Part shown: positions 20,401 through 28,720 of the stretch, one piece after another
Layout of the letters: each line of letters starts with the position of its first letter
Numbering within the stretch: the first letter of the stretch is position 1
Assembly (NCBI GenBank): GCA_020796225.1
Contig: CM036755.1
Location: 41,492,806 to 41,556,805, forward strand
Source: Arion vulgaris
Taxonomy: Eukaryota; Mollusca; Gastropoda; Stylommatophora; Arionidae
Direction of reading: 5' to 3'
Length of the DNA stretch: 64,000 nt
Position numbers and translations under genes: made by a program
The notes under the pieces: generated by a model
Told to the model about the DNA's origin: nothing
Seen by the model: the letters and a program-made list of their open reading frames with translations, nothing else
Databases searched by the model: none

Positions 20401-23119
20401 AATGGAATGATTTAACATCCTAGAGACAGACATCCACACAAAGCTGTTTGGAAGCCTTGATGAACTAACAAACACAACAACATACATCCAGAGAACTGGA
20501 CTCATTGTGTAGACATTGAGCATAAGAGAAGAAGAATGCAGATCCATCAGTATAGACATGTATCATTTTTGGAGATGGACATCAATAGTTCTGAGAGGCT
20601 TTCATAAGTGGACTGGGTGGGAGTGTTGGTTGTTTCATATATTAATTTTGTTAAAATGTCTGATGTCTCCAGGAGTGTAGATGGCAAAGTGTATAATGAG
20701 AAATCAAGAGTTCATGTTTGTTTACTTTGCAGGGATTTGATGAGTACATGAATCTGGTTCTTGATGATGCTGAGGAGGTTCACATGAAAACACAAAGCAG
20801 AAGAAGATTAGGTAAGTTATGCTTGATACATTTTATGTACTTGATATAATCAACATAGAACAGGACACAATCGACTCCACAGCCACATGTATACAAAAAT
20901 TCAAGATTGGCAATTCATCCATGTGGACAGGCTATCAGACTGCAGAGCACATACTTCAAGACTGCCCCAAATATGATATATGGAGGAAAACTCACTGGCC
21001 TAATGAAACAACACTAGACAGAAAACTACACGAACCTCTGTGTGAGCTACAAAAGACATTGATGTTTATACAAAACATTGAATATATAGACAATATTACA
21101 AGCAAACGAAAGGAAGGTACTTGATATAATGATATTGACATTTGTTGTAGTGTACAAGACACATGCTATGCGTGTATTCCTATCTGTGATCTTCAGGCAT
21201 CCCCTGCTTGATTCCAAACTTCTCGACTTTGTCTTTCCTCTGGATGAAACAGAAGGGTAGAGAGGGGATTTGGGCAAAATGGGCAAGGCACATTGCCCAT
21301 ATCAGCTGCCCAGGCTAGGTATAAATAGAAAGAACACTTCATTCTTGCTTGCGGCTTGGAGACAAGATGGAAAGCAACAGTCACAGGTTATAAGTTTTCT
21401 CAAATTGGCGATAGGGATGGCGCCATGGGTTGCTTTCGATAGTGAAAGTGGCTGTTCAGCTGCACTGGTCATCTACCGCTCGCCTTAAACTAGGCAGCCC
21501 TTGGCAGTAATCTGCAATTAATTGCTTCATATGAAACACATGCTATTTATATAGAAAAACTGATAATTAAACGTAAACATTCTACAGATCTTGGAATATT
21601 TTATGATCATATGTTAACTCTTTCCATGCTTTTCGCCGCACACTGCGCCACAGTGTATTCTGCTGAATGTTCTTTGTCGCACACTGCGCCATTCGAGTTG
21701 TTGCGTTTATACAAGTCTTTCTAGTTTAACTTCTATTTTTAGTGCCTATTTTTATCCTTCTGGTTTCTCCACAATAATAATGTCACTTTTCTGTGGATTT
21801 GATAGTTCATTTACTAAAGTTTTGCTTTGATTCAAATGTAGTTGTGGTTGCTACAGACGTGCTAATTGTAAATAGTTCAGGATGGAACCAGGCCCCTCAG
21901 ATAATCAGTGTCCCATGCCTGTAACAGGAGAGCAATGCTCCAATTTTGATTAAAAAAATACATTAGGATACGGATAGTAGTAGTAATATTAGTAGTGAAT
22001 TAGATTTAGAATCAGGCAAATGATGATCAAGGCCTAGCTGAAGCAACTAGTTGTAAACAGTATGATATGAGCCGTCTGCATATCATAATTATGTGTCAAA
22101 TCTTCATTTATATTGGATATAGTGTCATCAAATTTTGCCTGGACTTCACAAATTGGATTACAAATTGATCCCTAGAAGCACAAAGATGCTGTTATAATGT
22201 GAATTAAGCGTGGCATGCCACTGACAATTTATATTTAAAAAACAATGTATATTGTCATATTTGCCCCAGTTTCTTCTAAAATATTGACAAGTTAGTTAGT
22301 TTGTTCCTTTTGTGCCAAAAGCAGCACATAGGGCAGAGGTTTTAGATCTCCGTGTGATGCGGTTCTTTGCTAGCAGTTGGAGATCTTGTATGGTTTTACA
22401 TCCCAATAGTTTACTTTCTTGTTGGATGGTTCTTCAAGAGTGGTCTTTGGTCTTTCACGTTTTCTTTTCCCAACTGGTGACCATATAAGGACTTGTCGAT
22501 TTAGTCTCTTTTCGTCTGATCTAAGAACATGACATAAATATTTCCACCTTCATTTCCTTATAATATTTGATATGGGTTGTTGGTGTGTTCTATCTCTCAC
22601 TGTGTTGTTAGAAACGAAATCACTCCATTTACTTTTAATAATTTTCGGAGACATTTATTCTCAAAGCTGTCCAGTTTCTTATCAATTTTCTTTGTTGATT
22701 TCCAACTTTCAAGTTGGAAACAACGGAGACATGATGAAAGAAATAAACTCGTATTGCTATAGCAGCTAGTGCCTTCACTAAATTAACAAATATCTGGCAA
22801 TCTCAAGACCTTAGTATATGCACAAAAGTTAAATTATTTAGCTCATGTGTGATTCCTTTACTGACCTACGGTTGTGAAAGTTGGAAATCAACAAACAAAA
22901 TTGATAAGAAACTGGGCAGCTTTGAGAATAAATGTCTCCGAAAATTATTAAAAGGAAAATGGAGTGATTTCGTTTCTCTAACCTATCTCTCTGTAATCAA
23001 TTGTATCCTCTGTATACAGACATCCATTCATTTTGATGACATGCTCTAATCTTCTTGTTTTAGGTCGGATAATGCTGAAAGGTGACAACATCACATTAAT
23101 TCAGCAAGTTCAACAATGA
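11383..23119 (+). CDS. SNRPE: Small nuclear ribonucleoprotein E (Sm protein E), five exons
   Basis: Joining 11383-11436, 14461-14487, 17022-17084, 20733-20811 and 23064-23119 gives an uninterrupted 92-residue protein, the same length as human SmE. It starts [18 protein letters not shown] and ends [10 protein letters not shown]. SmE is one of the seven Sm proteins that form the ring on U1, U2, U4 and U5 snRNAs. Sm1 covers about residues 28-64, with [16 protein letters not shown]; Sm2 includes [12 protein letters not shown]. All splice sites are GT-AG. The first three introns are phase 0 and the last is phase 1. The coding sequence is clean, so it is an active gene and not a retrocopy. About 97% of the span is intron filled with LINEs, SINEs and a satellite. 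Alternatives to SmE are very unlikely. Confidence 0.96.
11800..12250 (-). mobile_element. LINE 3' end with zinc-finger C-terminus, in SNRPE intron 1
   Basis: Minus-strand blocks include [17 protein letters not shown], then [15 protein letters not shown] and [10 protein letters not shown]. They match the C-terminus of the LINE in the 49.5-53.6 kb duplication (SVGGQKKRF, RIGLYS finger). It is broken by frameshifts. Confidence 0.7.
12253..13440 (-). mobile_element. I-clade (nimbus-like) LINE family A: RNase H and 3' end, in SNRPE intron 1
   Basis: On the minus strand from 13370, a long open stretch leads into RNase [18 protein letters not shown], where the first catalytic Asp (usually YTDGSA) is His. 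One in-frame TAG follows (12981-12983). Then [14 protein letters not shown] and [20 protein letters not shown] complete RNase H. After another stop, and a frameshift within the finger, comes [21 protein letters not shown] and the end at about 12253. Other family A ends lie at 14740, 20850 and 25880. It is recent enough to keep long frames but dead. Confidence 0.85.
13657..13846 (+). mobile_element. SINE2 copy in SNRPE intron 1
   Basis: Starts GTGTGGTGCCGGGACCCACA and runs through AAGCAAAGAATAGTACCACT, ACAGGCGACTGATGTAGG and CGCAGAAATCAGATGTGCTG to ACTCTTAGGATCAG. It lacks the final (GAA)n end. Confidence 0.8.
13850..14095 (-). mobile_element. LINE family M fragment in SNRPE intron 1
   Basis: Minus-strand translation gives [12 protein letters not shown] and [25 protein letters not shown] blocks, a post-reverse-transcriptase LINE region. 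The same family recurs at 26183-26400 (-), 50280-50440 (+) and 54330-54500 (+). Confidence 0.7.
14461..14487 (+). CDS. SNRPE: SNRPE exon 2, a 27-nt micro-exon
   Basis: Encodes NLIFRYLQN (residues 19-27). A TTTTGTACAG acceptor precedes it and a GTAAGT donor follows. Both ends are in phase 0, so skipping would remove nine residues without breaking the frame. Too short for usual ORF detection, but the residues match SmE exactly in order. Confidence 0.95.
14740..15240 (-). mobile_element. LINE family A 3' end split by a nested SINE1, in SNRPE intron 2
   Basis: 14740-14834 and 15086-15240 together match the 3' end of family A (CTCACACAGTGGTCC, CCAATGAGTTTGCCTCAGT, GTGCCTGTTCACATGGCTG). The SINE1 at 14835-15085 sits between them, so the LINE inserted first. 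Confidence 0.75.
14835..15085 (+). mobile_element. SINE1, full-length-like copy nested in LINE family A
   Basis: Starts CGCCCGGGTGGTTACCGG (related copies read GAGTGGTTA, like the A-box of tRNA-Leu/Ser). It continues AAAGAATAGCACCACTGTTA, the shared core, then ACCAAACCAATGTGCAACAT, GATCAAA-type tail sequence and AAGAAGAAGAC. No clear target-site duplication is visible. Confidence 0.8.
15275..15525 (+). mobile_element. SINE2 copy in SNRPE intron 2
   Basis: Complete-like: TTGCAGGGGGAGCAAAGAAT, GTAAGAGGCGACTGAGGTAG, CTACCCTAGTAAATG, CTCTTAGGCTCAGATGACAT and TGGTCGATGTGGAGCATTCA, ending AAAGAA. Confidence 0.8.
15527..16050. other. Unassigned SNRPE intron 2 sequence
   Basis: No recognisable coding or repeat signal; AT-rich intron sequence. 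Confidence 0.4.
16050..16260 (-). mobile_element. LINE fragment (family N) in SNRPE intron 2
   Basis: Minus-strand reading [18 protein letters not shown] then [11 protein letters not shown], a C-terminal LINE signature. The same family is at 28370-28480 (-). Confidence 0.55.
16374..16612 (+). mobile_element. SINE1 with a perfect 11-bp target-site duplication
   Basis: Begins TGCCCAAGTGGTTACCGGGG and ends AAGAAGAAGA. The 11 bases ACATCTGTTAC occur directly before (16363-16373) and directly after (16613-16623). This sets exact ends for the family and shows target-primed insertion. The A-box-like CAAGTGGTTA near the start suggests a Pol III head; no good B box is visible. Confidence 0.88.
16800..16965 (-). 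mobile_element. tRNA-derived SINE in SNRPE intron 2
   Basis: Minus-strand TAGGCTCTGTGGTGAAGTG (A-box region) and GAGTTCTAATCC (B-box-like) precede a body reading CACATGTGCATTTTTTCCAG. The body matches the SINE at 34680-34870, which keeps a better B box. Confidence 0.6.
17022..17084 (+). CDS. SNRPE: SNRPE exon 3
   Basis: Encodes [21 protein letters not shown] (residues 28-48), the beginning of the Sm fold. Acceptor TTTGATTACAG, donor GTAAGA, phase 0 on both sides. Confidence 0.95.
17170..17400 (-). repeat. SINE2 head (+) abutting a minus-orientation family E repeat
   Basis: 17170-17200 is the first 30 bp of SINE2 on the + strand. From about 17200 a family E copy follows on the minus strand (CATCTTCAGCACTATTTGGA, CCTTCGGCGATGTGTCTGG), starting with the TCTCTCTCGCGATCG end. 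Confidence 0.65.
17412..17775 (-). mobile_element. Two adjacent SINE1 copies, minus strand
   Basis: 17412-17510 is the head of one copy, and 17525-17775 is a near-complete second copy (CACTTTGTGATATGTTTGAT, GCATTGGTTTGGTAGGCC, CCTCCTTAGTCGCCTCTTAC). A GTGGCAGGTAACATT segment is triplicated near 17690-17740, a local slippage event. Confidence 0.75.
17783..18612 (+). mobile_element. SINE2 split into two halves by a 0.67-kb insertion
   Basis: 17783-17855 is the first half (GCATGTCATAAGAGGCGACT, CTACCCTAGTAAAT). 18534-18612 is the second half (CGCTCTTAGGCTCAAATCAC, ending AAGAAGAAG). About 50 bp of SINE2 consensus is lost at the break. Confidence 0.7.
17861..18532. mobile_element. Candidate non-autonomous DNA transposon (MITE) with 16-18-bp TIRs
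   Basis: Left end 17861 reads TTCCAAAATTCGTGATCA; the right end read backward from 18532 gives GTTCCAAAATTCGTGATTA. The ends match over about 16 bases and the element splits a SINE2. The interior is AT-rich with no transposase, and holds a small direct repeat near 18293-18340 (AAACTTGACAATCGTACTGT). No clear target-site duplication is seen, so the superfamily is open. Confidence 0.45.
18637..18890 (-). mobile_element. Old copy of the tRNA-derived SINE seen at 53660
   Basis: Shared blocks are TTTTTCATTGACC, GGGTGATGTGGTCA, TTCTCCAGGTATGGCAT-like and TTGAACCTTGACC (degraded B box on the minus strand). More diverged than the 53660 copy. Confidence 0.5.
19038..20335. repeat. 77-bp satellite, about 17 copies, SNRPE intron 3
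   Basis: The unit begins AAAACATGGACAATGAATAA and contains ACCATATGTGAAATGTAATG. Variants alternate between GTCACCAGCAC and GTCGCCAACAC, and between AAGACAGAAAATAAC and AAGGCAGAGAAAATAAC. A few copies are shortened by 1-8 bp (about 19380, 19600). The minus strand lacks stops, so long hydrophobic open frames of 285-310 codons appear; these are artefacts of the repeat. Confidence 0.97.
20336..20732. other. Unassigned SNRPE intron 3 sequence before exon 4
   Basis: No recognised element; ends with the TTTACTTTGCAG acceptor of exon 4. Confidence 0.4.
20733..20811 (+). CDS. SNRPE: SNRPE exon 4
   Basis: Encodes [19 protein letters not shown] through SRRRL plus the first base of a Gly codon (residues 49-75). 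It holds the D-x-x-M-N core of Sm1, where the Asn contacts RNA in known Sm structures. Acceptor TTTGCAG, donor GTAAGT. Confidence 0.95.
20850..21125 (+). mobile_element. LINE family A 3' end in SNRPE intron 4
   Basis: Reads [20 protein letters not shown] then [15 protein letters not shown] and [15 protein letters not shown], the same 3' end as at 12253-12554. It is 5'-truncated shortly before the zinc-finger region and inserted only 38 bp after the exon 4 donor. Confidence 0.8.
21126..21611. other. Unassigned SNRPE intron 4 sequence
   Basis: No coding or repeat family recognised between the LINE A tail and the piggyBac-like end. Confidence 0.4.
21612..22060 (+). mobile_element. Possible piggyBac-like left end
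   Basis: A TTAA (21612) is followed by CTCTTTCCATGCTTTTCGCC, like the CYCTTT-x-TGC ends of piggyBac elements with their TTAA target. About 265 bp in, a reading [14 protein letters not shown] starts, followed by Ser/Asp-rich codons with stops, which could be a dead transposase N-terminus. No matching right end was found. Confidence 0.35.
22330..22990 (-). mobile_element. LINE 3' end with an inverted 5' piece (head-to-head)
   Basis: 22330-22715 on the minus strand reads [32 protein letters not shown] and [14 protein letters not shown], a LINE C-terminus. 22740-22990 on the + strand reads [29 protein letters not shown] and [19 protein letters not shown]: the upstream part of the same element, overlapping it by about 110 bp and inverted. 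This topology is that of twin-primed LINE insertions. Confidence 0.65.
23064..23119 (+). CDS. SNRPE: SNRPE exon 5 with stop codon
   Basis: GT completes the split Gly codon, then [17 protein letters not shown] and TGA. It contains the Sm2 motif (human [10 protein letters not shown]). Acceptor CTTGTTTTAG. Confidence 0.95.
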
Positions 23120-23227
23120 TGTCCCAAGCCCTGACCAGTCAAGAACATCATGTATCATTTTTGTTTGTGTTCAATGTTAACATTTTGTGTTTATTTCTGA
23201 TTGCAAGAAAGATGTTTGCCTGAAACC

Positions 23228-23233
23228 ATTAAA
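23228..23233 (+). promoter_or_regulatory. SNRPE: Likely SNRPE polyadenylation signal (ATTAAA)
   Basis: ATTAAA lies 109 bp after the stop and continues into AATAATATATTTG. It is the first canonical-type hexamer in the 3' region, with a GT-rich stretch downstream (GGTTGATGTTAGCTGTTG). Confidence 0.6.
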
Positions 23234-23569
23234 TAATATATTTGGTTGATGTTAGCTGTTGTTTTCTCATAGAAGGAGAAGAAGATACAAAACGTGTACA
23301 GTTGTTGCCAGTCAAGTAGTTTACACAAGAGATAGTCAGAGTTTACACAAGAATATATTCACCATATTTCAAACAAGGAAAGTTTATGCAACTTCTATAT
23401 CATGTGCGTTTGGTGATTCTCTTCTTCTCCTCTCTCTCACCTTCCCGGTTTGCCTGCTTTTAATTGCAACTTAATCAAATATGATCCTCAAGCTGAATTT
23501 TGTGCAAAGGCTTGCTTTCGTTATTACCATTGTCCCTCAATATTCAGGCAAGTATTATTCCGTCTCCAG

Positions 23570-23715
23570 AGGTACTTGTAATTTAGATCACCAAGTAAAG
23601 AATCAGGAACCTGTAGTTTGGCATAGTGCAGTGTGGACAAGAAAATGTATTTTTCTTCAAGCTGACCTCAAACCCAACATTTCTCTGGCACATGATCACT
23701 AGCGCAGAGTTTGAT
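23570..23715 (-). mobile_element. tRNA-derived SINE fragment (same family as 42350)
   Basis: Shares TACTTGTAATTTAGATCACC, AAGTAAAGAATCAGGAACCT and the GATCACTAG end with 42350-42545. On the minus strand GGGTTTGAGGTCA is a weakened B box. Confidence 0.5.
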
Positions 23716-23779
23716 CAACTTTAGCTATCAGTGACCCCATGTTTGGTGATGTTGATGCTAGTTTGATTGAAGAGATGGG

Positions 23780-24170
23780 AGACATGGGAAGAAGACGTTT
23801 ACAGACATATGGCCACCCCTTACCTTAATGACATCAACCATCTTACAAGAAGAGATCAGAGCACCATTGTTAGACTTCGAACCCAACATATAACACTTAA
23901 TAATCACTTAAATAGAATTCAACCACAACATACAGCTGTGTGCACATCAGCATGAAACCGTTCACCACCACCTCTTTAGGTGCCACTACTCTTCAAGCAC
24001 TCTCCAAGACCAGATAAATGGAATACATACAGAACAAAGGAGCAACTGACAAACACATGCAGATGCCACCACATACCATTGGGTCGAAGAGTAAGAGCTC
24101 AAGTGCCGTTGGATCATTGGAGGAGGAGAAAGATTGCCTGTACACCAAATAGGGGTTATTTTTCTCGACG
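23780..24170 (+). mobile_element. LINE C-terminal fragment
   Basis: Reads ATPYLNDINHLTRRDQSTIV and RLRTQHITLNNHLNRI, the region after RNase H in I-clade LINEs (compare FRLCTGHCRLNKHL at 35150). It runs into TNTCRCHHIPLGR-like sequence and decays. Confidence 0.6.
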
Positions 24171-24280
24171 TGAGAATCATAGTTTGAGTTTACATAACGC
24201 CAGTTTGGTAGTTAATAAAATGCAACACTGTTGTAAAGGAGCCATCATATCTCAAGTCACCTGGATTAGAGTGTGCTTCT

Positions 24281-24740
24281 TCTTGAATGCTACATATCGA
24301 CCACTGTGTTATTTGTATGTGACCTGAGCCTAAGAGCAATTGTATGTTGTGCCAATTATGCGCCTACAAGTAGGCTAGCAATCCGATTTCTGCTATGCTT
24401 TTTATTTACTAGAGTAGGTTTCCTAGGACCTACCTCAGTCACCTCTTCTTCTTCATTCTCACTAGATTGGGATTCCGGATTCTTTAATAAAGACCGCCAT
24501 CTGCCTTAGATTGTGAGCCACACCATACTGTTTGTCTTTGACGCTGGTATGGTTGATTTGACATTCTTCCTGCATGGTTAAATCTTCAAGGCAGAGTGGT
24601 AATCGTAGAATCTGTTATCATTCCTCATTGTGAGGGGTCATTGCACCATGTTATACACCTTATCGGGTTCGCATTCCCTAAGTCGCCTTGTAGATCAAAG
24701 TGGTACTATTATTTGTTTCCATGCAGGGTCCCAGTACCAC
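24281..24740 (-). mobile_element. SINE2 (minus) interrupted by a SINE1/LINE-B composite
   Basis: 24281-24446 is the 3' part and 24684-24740 the 5' part of one SINE2. Between them, 24447-24683 is a minus-strand piece of the SINE1/LINE-B composite (TCTCACTAGATTGGGATTCC, CCTCATTGTGAGGGGTCATT). The SINE2 sequence GGCGACT/GGTGACT flanks both sides, a probable target-site duplication. Confidence 0.7.
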
Positions 24741-24919
24741 ACGGGCGAGAGAGTGTGCTGAATCAGATTGTCAGTTTATTTTTGTCGGCAGTCACTAAGA
24801 GAGTCAGCCAATCACAACCAGCTGGATTAGAGAATCAGCTTTTCGTAGTCAGTTGAATTCCAGAACTAGCTTATCTCAAATCAACAGGATTGTATAATTA
24901 GTTTTATCTCAAGTCAGTA

Positions 24920-25075
24920 CATCTGAAGTCGGAGAAGGCACGCCTGTAAGGCAGGAACACTGATATAAAGGGAAGCAGAACTTCACGCAAAAATCAGCCA
25001 GAAGCGCCATTCCAGGCGTCCTGACTACACCTGAAGTCATTGCGGACAAACAGGTAGAAGAATCTCAGTCAACAG
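24920..25075 (+). mobile_element. SINE body fragment related to the 48120-48455 SINE
   Basis: Shared blocks are TCTGAAGTCGGAGAA, GCCTGTAAGGC/GCCTGTATGGC and TTCACGCAAAAATCAG. The tRNA-like head and the A-rich end are missing. Confidence 0.4.
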
Positions 25076-25079
25076 GATT

Positions 25080-25555
25080 AGAGCACCAGTTTTGCAATAT
25101 TGTTTCTTAGTACTGTCAATATCTGAAGAGATATGTGCTACTGAGTAAGGACTGTGGTTTCAACTGAGCACCTGTAGGCACATTGGATGTATAGACATTG
25201 AATCTAGAAAGTTTTGTATCACCACATGTTTGTGAGAGTTATTGACTTGAATGGAATTAATTTGGTGTAATTTTGTAAAAATGAAATCAATTTTTTAAGA
25301 AACAAATTTTGTTTAGTTTTCTTAATGTTTTGTGTTTAGCTACTGTTTTTGTTTGCTATTTGTAGGTTATGTTTGATTGTTGTTGATAATATTTGATTCA
25401 TTAACTTGAACAAGAAGAAATATTTCCATCATTGTTACAGTATTCTGTTCTTGCTTCAGTATTGTTGCGATCTTTATCATGTCTTCATACAAATTGTTGT
25501 TATATCACTATGAAAACACTAGACTGAACACTGCTGTCTTTGATTGTATTCATGT
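25080..25555. other. Unassigned AT-rich intergenic sequence
   Basis: No coding or repeat signal recognised. Confidence 0.4.
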
Positions 25556-25559
25556 CGGT

Positions 25560-25820
25560 GACTACTTATTCCTCTCTGCTCCTTGTGGAGCATAGGACCT
25601 CAACAGTTCGCCACTTTTCCTGGTCTCTGGCTCTTTTATTTATTGCCTACCAGAATAGTCAAGCCTCCTTTAGTTCCTCAAGAAGACTTCGTCTCCAGCT
25701 CTTTTTAGGATCCCCATTTCCAGGCTGGTTCCATTCAAGTGCTCATCTAGTGACACAACCGTGTTGTGTCTTCCATAGGATATGCCCAACCCATTGCCAT
25801 TTTCTCCTTTTTTAACCTTG
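25560..25820 (-). mobile_element. LINE 3' end fragment
   Basis: Minus-strand blocks LEWNQPGNGDPKKSWRRSLL, EELKEA and WRTVEVLCSTRSREE are the usual last domain of a CR1/L2-type LINE (GKRKxGRPKxTWRR...LCSxRxxE) with stops. Confidence 0.6.
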
Positions 25821-25879
25821 GTCATCATGGGTTCTTGTCCGGTTCGTAACCACAGATCTACAAATACCAACACAAGACT

Positions 25880-26185
25880 AATATGAGCAGATCAGAAGTT
25901 GTCATTCTGTGCCTTAGAACAGGACACAATCGACTCCGCAACCACATGTATACAAAATTCAAGATTTGCAAGTCAGCCATGTGTACATGCAGATCAGACT
26001 GTAGAGCACATACTTTAAGATTACCCTGAATATGATACACTGAGACAAACTCACTGGCTTAATGAAACAACACTGGACAGAAAACTACACGGACCTCTGT
26101 GTGAGCTACAAAAGACGGTGAAGTGTATGCAAGAGACATTGAATATATAGACAATATTACAAGCAAATGAAACGAAGGAAGGATC
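25880..26185 (+). mobile_element. LINE family A 3' end
   Basis: Reads [33 protein letters not shown], then (after frame changes) AEHIL and [17 protein letters not shown]. Same family as 12253, 14740 and 20850. Confidence 0.75.
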
Positions 26186-26400
26186 CACAAGTCTGTTTGC
26201 AACTCTGTCATACCATCTCAGTTTGAGAATACACCGAAGACTTCTGCTGACAAAGGTCTGAATCTTATTTGTATTAACGTGGTGAGTCACCATGTTTCTA
26301 AGCCATACAGCAACACAGATTTCACTTATGAGCTGAATATCTTGAGATTTGTTTTAGTGAGATGACAGATTTCCACACTGTGTGCAGGAGAATAGCAAAG
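26183..26400 (-). mobile_element. LINE family M fragment
   Basis: Minus strand reads [20 protein letters not shown] followed by WYDRVANRLVD. About 85% alike by eye to the fragment at 13850-14095; it abuts the LINE A tail. Confidence 0.65.
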
Positions 26401-26450
26401 GCTTGTCAGGTTTTCATAATCCTGGTACTTATGTCCTTATACCTCTTGAT

Positions 26451-26938
26451 TCGCCCGAGTGGTTACCGGGCCCAAATTTGGGTGTAAAGAATAGAACCAC
26501 TGTTACCTGCCATGCATGTCTAAGAGGCGACTAAGGAGGTTTAGCTGAAATCGGATGCATGTGTCCGCTAGGAATGCCAACCCAAAACAAATGCTTGCAG
26601 AAAACAGATGCACTAGGCCGTAAGGTGCATAACATGGTGCAACGACCACTCACAATGAGGAATGGGATAACGGATTCTACGGGCGGCAATCTGCCTCGGA
26701 GACGTTGCCACGCAGTAAGAATGTCAGAGAGTGGCCAAAACTTACTGCGGAAGAGGTCGCACAAACAGGGAAATTATATCCTGCAGAACTGCCCCCAGTA
26801 TGCAGACTTGAGAATAAAGAGGTGGCCCACTTACACCAACGTCCAAGACAAACCGTATGGTGTGGTTGATAATCTGAGACAGACGGCTGCCTTTATTAGA
26901 GAATCTGAAATCCCAATCTAGTGAGAACGCAGAAGAAG
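26451..26938 (+). mobile_element. SINE1/LINE-B composite element
   Basis: The 5' 130 bp is SINE1-like (CGCCCGAGTGGTTACCGGGC, core, GAAATCGGATGCATGTGTCC). The 3' 250 bp reads as a LINE C-terminus: NYILQNCPQYADLRIKRWPT then DNLRQTAAFIRESEI, ending GTGAGAACGCAGAAGAAGAA. The same arrangement recurs at 31143-31655, so it is a real family: a SINE head joined to a LINE 3' end. Confidence 0.75.
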
Positions 26939-26969
26939 AATACCTCCTGATTGTCTGATCTTGCTTCCA

Positions 26970-27215
26970 AGTTAGACAAATTTACCATCTTCTATATCCC
27001 TTCTCTCAATCAATATCGGGTCTTGCCTTATCTTGTTAATACCGACCCATTGTGCAGTTTCTGCCAGGGCATCCACTTTTTCCTTCATATCTTGTAGTCT
27101 ATGTGAAAGCAAGGCAAGATCAGCCGCGAAGTCCAGGTTCACTTTTTCCTGCAACATCTTTTAGTCTGTGTGAGAGCAAGGCAAGATCATCCACGAAGCC
27201 CAGGTCTTCTAATTT
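26970..27215 (-). mobile_element. LINE reverse transcriptase fragment with duplicated FADD region
   Basis: Minus strand reads LEDLGFVDDLALLSHRLKD and then again VNLDFAADLALLSHRLQDMK, followed by EKVDALAETAQWVG. The catalytic box has been tandemly duplicated (about 70 bp apart); one copy keeps DD, the other is AAD. Confidence 0.7.
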
Positions 27216-27394
27216 TGACATAATGACTACTATTTCTGCAATTATCAGTAATTTTAGACTAGCGCTTCTAAATTCTTTGATTATAATCTGCTGACTGTAT
27301 GAAAATATCAGTTCTACTATAGATTTTCTTTATGAATCTGGTTGGTGGGGGAACCACATTCTATTCATCAAGTCGTTCTACTGGAGAAAGTTTG

Positions 27395-27790
27395 ATTATC
27401 TTATCTTATCTTAACCACATTTGCGTGAAGCGCGTGGGGAGAGTTAGTTTCCTATCTTGTGCCAGGTGTGTGCGCTTGACGTTGTCAGCCCATGCTTCGC
27501 AGGACTCTGAGATGTTATCTATCCATCTTGTTCTTGGCCTGCCTCGTGCTCTGCGCCCTGAGTGTCGATTATTATAGGCACGTGATGGTAGTAAATGTGG
27601 TTCCATTCTCATTAAATGGCCGAACCACTTGAATCTTTGCTTCTCGGTGTACTGTATGCATGGTATAGTACCAACGATGCTTCTGATATTCTCGTTTTCA
27701 CTCTATCTCGCCTTGTAACGTTGACGGTTTTCAGACATCTCATTTCACATGTTGTAATCTTTCTTTCTTGTGTTTGATTAGAAAGTTTGA
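27395..27790 (-). mobile_element. LINE family D 3' end
   Basis: Minus strand blocks MRCLKTVNVTRRDRVK, MEPHLLPSRAYNNRHSGRRA and RGRPRTRWIDNISE, ending in the TTATCTTATCTTATCTTA tail at 27398. Very close to the 63061 copy. Confidence 0.85.
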
Positions 27791-27839
27791 TTATTCTATT
27801 CAAACTCCTCAGTGGCAAGTTAATGGCTCGCTGGTTGTG

Positions 27840-28200
27840 TTCATAAGGACGCTCGTCATCGCTAGACTAGGTGATGGGTGTCGTAAGAAATGAGGTAAGT
27901 GGTTCGAATCCTGTGTTTGTCTATTTTTTTCGGAAGCTCTACATTGTACCTGTACATTGTTTATTTGTTGATCATAATCTTGCTTCCTATGGGGTTCTTG
28001 CAAAAACTCCTTGTTTTCAAGTTTGGAAACAAATTAGTTCCCTTGGAGTTTTACCAACGATAAAAATAGACCTCTCCGTTCAGAAAGCAATGACAAATTA
28101 CTGAACGTAAAAGTGGTACCTAGAAAATCAACGACTCGTTTACTGTTGATGGCTAAGTCCTGTAAAGCATTTGCCATGATTGTCATTCATTCATTCTTCT
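27840..28200 (+). mobile_element. tRNA-derived SINE (same 3' body as 43180)
   Basis: A GTGGTTCGAATCCTG B box lies at about 27900. The 3' body AAAAATAGACCTCTCCGTTC, AGAAAGCAATGACAAATTAC, AAAATCAACGACTCGTTTAC and CATTCATTCATTC matches 43560-43720. Confidence 0.65.
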
Positions 28201-28369
28201 ATTTACTGTAATGCTGGGTTGCATCATGATAGAAAGACATCTAAAACAGGCTCTTTTGTGAGCTTTGTACATGGTGTCTTTCACCGTCTGTGTCGTTTCT
28301 GTAATCCACCATTTGGATGGTTGACTATTTGTCTTCAGTAGCCAGCCTTGTCAGTGATTCTGTTGGTAA

Positions 28370-28720
28370 TCTATTTATGTGGCCAATTCATGACATTTTT
28401 TTGTTTCTTGATGAAGCTCAGCACTGGTGTTGTACCTACTTTTTTTTTCCTGTTTTCATTTCTAAACTGATCTTTTCTTGATACTTCTATCACCCAGCGT
28501 AGACACTTAATCTCTGTTGTGATTAGTTTTCTTGTGTCATTTGATGTCAACCGAGACCCCTAGTTTATATAAGTGCCGGTACATAGGTGAAATATAATGA
28601 CCTGGTCTGTTCTGCATAGGTCTTTGAGAAAGTCTTTTCCGTATTCATATCCAGTGTTTGTTTTCCAGTCTATTGCAGATTTTCTTTGTATAAGGATTTT
28701 GACCTCTTGAAAAGACGGGT
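28370..28720 (-). mobile_element. Two LINE fragments (families N and H)
   Basis: 28370-28480 matches family N (NENRKKKVGTTPVLSFIKKQ). 28500-28720 on the minus strand reads AIDWKTNTGYEYGKDFLKDL and CRTDQVIIFHLCTGTYI, matching family H at 34930. Confidence 0.6.

Noticed and set aside
23986..24180. Small minus-strand frame near the LINE at 23780
   Set aside because: No homology or coding bias; overlaps decayed LINE sequence on the other strand.
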